A stretch of 64,000 nucleotides of DNA, taken from positions 930,001 through 994,000 of the forward strand of contig JADNRZ010000010.1 of assembly GCA_015501605.1 (NCBI GenBank), in the 5' to 3' direction. The DNA is from Panaeolus papilionaceus (lineage: Eukaryota > Basidiomycota > Agaricomycetes > Agaricales). The position numbers and the translations under genes were made by a program. The notes beneath the pieces were generated by a model, which saw nothing but the letters and a program-made list of their open reading frames with translations, ran no database searches and was not told the DNA's origin. This document shows, in pieces, positions 60,193 through 64,000 of this stretch. Position 1 is the stretch's first letter, and each line of letters opens with the position of its first letter.

Positions 60193-63100
60193 CTACGCTG
60201 AATCAACTTGCTCGACGCGCCATACCTTAATCAGACCAGTGCGATCTCCTGTTACAATCCCTCCTCTGAAAGGAGAGTCGATACAAGTAACAGCCGTGAT
60301 AACATCATGATGCCCTTTGAGAAGGTTGTTTTGGCTGTGAGTGATAAGAGAGATTCTCTGGGGCGGCCGATTTGCAACGGTGCTCGCGGGTGTCCGAGGC
60401 CATGATTCAACATGAGCCGTGGTTGGTCCACTAGACGACGTACTTCGAGGATTTAAGAACATAATTAACCTCAGAAAAGAAGGGACATAAATACCTATAC
60501 GATGGCTTCTCGTGATCAGTATCTGCGCCGCTAAGGACTGCAGTCTTCTCAATTTTCCCAAGATCCCAGAGACGGAGCTTTGAGTCTTCTGAGCCGGTGA
60601 CCATAAAGCCACGAGCTCCCGAGCGAGAGGAACTTGCCTCAATGTCTCCAAAGTCGGAGCGGTGGAAGGTGGAGTAACCTCCAAAGTCCGAACCAACGAC
60701 CATTGAACGGACATCAGGAAGCGGTTGAGTCTGAAGCTCCTCCCGCGATGGATATCGACTCGAGTCAGTGAGGTCTGAAGGGTGCTGTCGGGATTTGACC
60801 AGTGCTGCGATCGCTGCTGCAGGTGTGGTCTCCGCATCAGCACCAATGACATCTAAAGTGTCGGGAATGGGGTCTGCAGGCGATCCGGTCCTTGTGGTGA
60901 AGCTTTCGACCAAAGTAGACTTTTCAATGTCCCACACCTCAAGCAAAGTCGTAGATGATCTATCAGTGGTCTTCTTGGATGCCTCGAGCGCCACGATTAT
61001 GTCCTTGTTGCGACCCTTGGAGGGATGGATTGCAATTTGGTTGATCCTGACGGACTTCCCCGTTGATCCCACTCCTGCACGCCAACTTTTTATCAAGAGC
61101 CCGAAACGCTTGTCCCACAACGTCAAGACACCGGTGGAGGTGCCCACTATAATCCAAACTCGTTTCTTATCAATACATAGAGCTGTTATTGGTCCGTAAT
61201 GCCGCGGGTTCTCCATCGTCTGAAGAATGTTCATTGTTCGGAGATCGAGGACTGTGATAACGGAATGTGTGGTCGTATAAATTAGGGTAGAGGCGGAATC
61301 TACAAAAATATATCGTCAGAATGTTCTTCTAGAAAAAGAAAGTAGCTTTACCTGTATTGAAATGTGTCATGCAGGTAATATATTCCCCTGCATTCTCAAC
61401 CCGATGCTCCCTGATCACTTGAAGTTTGCTGTACTTCGGAAGTGTGCCTGTCTGGGTAAGGTGGACCCGAACGACGTGTAGACTTCCATCATCTGCTGCG
61501 CTAGCGAAGCAATGAACGCCCTCTAACATACATATAGATTTGACCCTTGCGTGATGTTGACCATAGGTGTGGCGCGGTTTACTCGTAACGTTACGTTCTA
61601 GCCGTGCTGTATCCCAAACCTTGACGGTTTTGTCATCTGAGGCAGATACAAAGAACGAATGGTCAGGTGCGACAGCCAATCCAGTGATGGCTTCAGAATG
61701 GGATGAGAGATTGGCGATTAAGCTGGCTTCCATCCGTTTGTTGGCCGCATCCCGTGAGAAGTTGGGTCTTGTGATGTTTCTCCGCCGAACAGGTCCTTCA
61801 TGTACCTTGGGGCCAAAATCGTTCTGCAATTCCGTGTTATTGTCCAGGTATAAGTTTTCCAATAGATTACTAATTCCAGGTTCTTGCCCGTCTAAATGTT
61901 TGATCAATCATATGCAGAGAGAAACCGAACTGGACTTAGGCTTACCATAAGTCGAGATTGCAAGGGACGATGGCGGACGCGCGAGCCTGCCTGCTCGTAA
62001 TGTAGTTGACATGGATATGGGCGATGACCTCCCAGACTCATCCGGAGATCCTTCTGATTTCAGCATGAAATGAGCATCCAGCAAACCAGTTACGTTCGTC
62101 TTGGAAGATCCAACAGCGGGCGCCGCCTTTTGACCATCTGTGCTACCAACATGCAATCTGCTGGCCGGCCTCAAGGAAACCGAATTAGTAGTGGAGACGA
62201 TGGACTCTGTTGGGCTGGCAGGTCGGTCTGGTTTGTCGGAAATACTTGGGCTTTGCCCTGCAGACAGTGAGGTGGTAGACGAGCCCGCCACTGGGGATAG
62301 AGCGTGACGAATATCTCGAGATTTGTTCCCGTGGCTCCCAACTGAAGGGTTAGACCCGTTGAGCGTAACCAGTCTCCGCCGCAAATCTTCGAATGGGGCT
62401 CCAGTGGAGCTAACTTCGCCTGTTGACGATCGATGGCCACCGCGAGGACTGAGGATAGGTGTCCTCGCTGATGAAGCTGTCTGCGATCGTCTCGATCCAA
62501 GCGAGGAGGGTAATCGCGCTGAACGGGGATGCATGTCTGTATGGCGTGTTTTCAAAAAGACGGTTTGGGGAACAACCCCGAGGTTCTGTAACACGATGTC
62601 CCCTGTGACCTTCAAACTCTTTCCTGTGTCTGGTTCGTAATTGAGTCGTGATGCAAAGCTGGATGTAGCGTTTGCAAGCTTGACGATATAGTCCCGCATC
62701 GCCGATAATTTAGTTTCATCACTCGGCGTCATGCCTAGTTGTTGCAACTTGGCGAGCTGTGAATCATCTCTAAGAAAGACAAAAAATTTTAGAGAACCTC
62801 TACCTTGAGAGATCTTTGCAGAATATGCTTACTCTTCAGATTTACTTCTTGTAATCCCAACGCTGGCAGTTTTCCTCATTGAGATAACGCTTTCTCGGGG
62901 CGATTCGAATTTAGCTGCAGTCCGCCGGGGGAGCTTCCAAACAGCGGATTTGTCGCTTTTCATGGCCCATTGTACGCAGGAATCAAGTATTTGTCGTGGA
63001 AGCTATCAAATAATTAAGCTATATGTGGACCCATAAAGAAATCAGACATACAGGTAGTTTAAGAGCCGCCAGAAGGTTTTGCTCGTCGATTGTCACAATG

Positions 63101-64000
63101 TCGGACTTCAGGAAGTGTCGCAAAGAGGGGTATAATATACACCAAATATCACTCTGAGGCAGGTGTGCAGCAGCGGAGGTGATGAACGCGGCAGCCCCTG
63201 TTGGAAACTCAGTGTACTGCGTTGTACAGATAGCACATACACGACGGACCTTGTCTTATCCAGATATTTGGATGATACAAAAATCCCAGTGTCGCGCTCA
63301 TAAGCTCCCAGATACGCATCTTTTGAAATAGGCCAAGCTCGCACAAGCTTGTCAGCGCCGCCAAAACTTTGGCAACCACCGACTCCTCGACATCTATATT
63401 TTTTTGGAATGTAAAGAAGAGTAGGCTTGATTGAGAAAACATGAATGACTAACCTGATAACGCCTGCACCATGAGGGGCAGAATGTATTCCTCCAAGCTC
63501 CTCCCACCAGCGCAAGCTGCAACGTCCACAATACTCTCAAAGAAAGCATAGCGCAAGAGCCAATCCCGATCGTTCAAATACGTGATCATATGGCTCAGCA
63601 ACACGTCGTTGGTTTTCTGCCTTCCAAGAAAAATGCACAAAGACGAAATGTCGTGAAGGACTGCTCGCTTAACGATGCTGGAGGGGTCCATAAGCAGCGC
63701 AGATAGATGCTCTTGAATATGATTTTGCAGCTCCTGCATACTTGCGTCATAGGAGATCTAAAAGGGACATGTAAGGATGACACATCGTTAAACAAGTAGT
63801 GCAGAAGGGCACTGACCTCGAAGATAGCATTTTCGTATTCATGCGCCTCCGCGGAGAGCCTTAGAGCGCCATGGGCCTTTAGCGCCTGACCCATCTCAAG
63901 ATATCGAACGGCGGTGTCTGCCAGCTGAACAATACATTGGGCATACGTGCACCTTACGGAGACTTCTGCATCTTGCACAAGGTGTTTAATGTTAGGGATT
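60193..64000 (-). CDS. VPS15: VPS15 / PI3-kinase regulatory subunit 4, N-terminal part beyond right edge
   Basis: Scaffold pseudokinase of the Vps34 phosphatidylinositol 3-kinase complexes that act in endosomal sorting and autophagy. The window holds the HEAT-repeat part and the C-terminal WD40 propeller; the kinase domain lies beyond 64000. Starting mid-exon at the right edge it reads KHLVQDAEVSVRCTYAQCI, then HEAT helices (SSIVKRAVLHDISSLCIFLG, DRDWLLRYAFFESIVDVAA). A Ser/Pro-rich linker (about 61980-62560) is long and of low complexity. WD repeats follow, including ITGLAVAPDHSFFVSASDD, VKVWDTARLERNVT, CFASAADDGSLHVVRV, MVTGSEDSKLRLWDLG and GIVTGDRTGLIKVWRV, up to the stop at 60193-60195. 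Pieces join in frame through several short introns. Confidence 0.92.

Noticed and set aside
60768..61199. 143-codon open frame on the plus strand
   Set aside because: Antisense shadow of the VPS15 WD40 exon on the minus strand.

Overview
This window looks like nuclear DNA of a mushroom-forming basidiomycete (Agaricomycetes). Most genes are split by 50-60 nt introns with GT..AG ends. Two families known mainly from Agaricomycetes occur here (DUF6589 and DUF6535), alongside fungal housekeeping genes. All reading was done by eye. Exon joints were chosen so that reading frame and family motifs continue; no search or alignment was run.

Layout. 1-2.3 kb: a DUF6589 protein on the minus strand, running off the left edge. 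3.3-13.5 kb: three head-to-tail DUF6535 membrane-protein paralogues (A, B, C) with the same four-exon plan and a shared promoter element. B carries one extra base, and a gene-less relic promoter lies between B and C. 13.8-21.1 kb: threonyl-tRNA synthetase with a possible mitochondrial leader, an F-box-like protein (minus) and the mRNA 3'-end factor CSTF2/Rna15. 21.1-32.3 kb is gene-poor and holds only one convincing gene, a small heat-shock protein. 32.3-41.9 kb: a Zn2Cys6 regulator, a small cysteine-rich protein, tubulin cofactor C, RBX1 (divergent from cofactor C) and an F-box protein.

42.3-59.4 kb is the most interesting block. It holds an oxidosqualene cyclase (lanosterol synthase type) followed on the same minus strand by three related cytochrome P450s, with a CorA-type metal transporter on the plus strand between the second and third. 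This is a good candidate for a triterpenoid pathway: the cyclase would make the tetracyclic skeleton and the P450s would oxidise it. It could instead be the housekeeping sterol cyclase with P450s nearby by chance. 60.2 kb to the right edge holds the C-terminal two thirds of VPS15, the regulatory kinase of the Vps34 PI3-kinase complex.

Two otherwise intact genes (DUF6535-B and threonyl-tRNA synthetase) each miss a whole number of codons by one base, so either sequence errors or real lesions should be considered.
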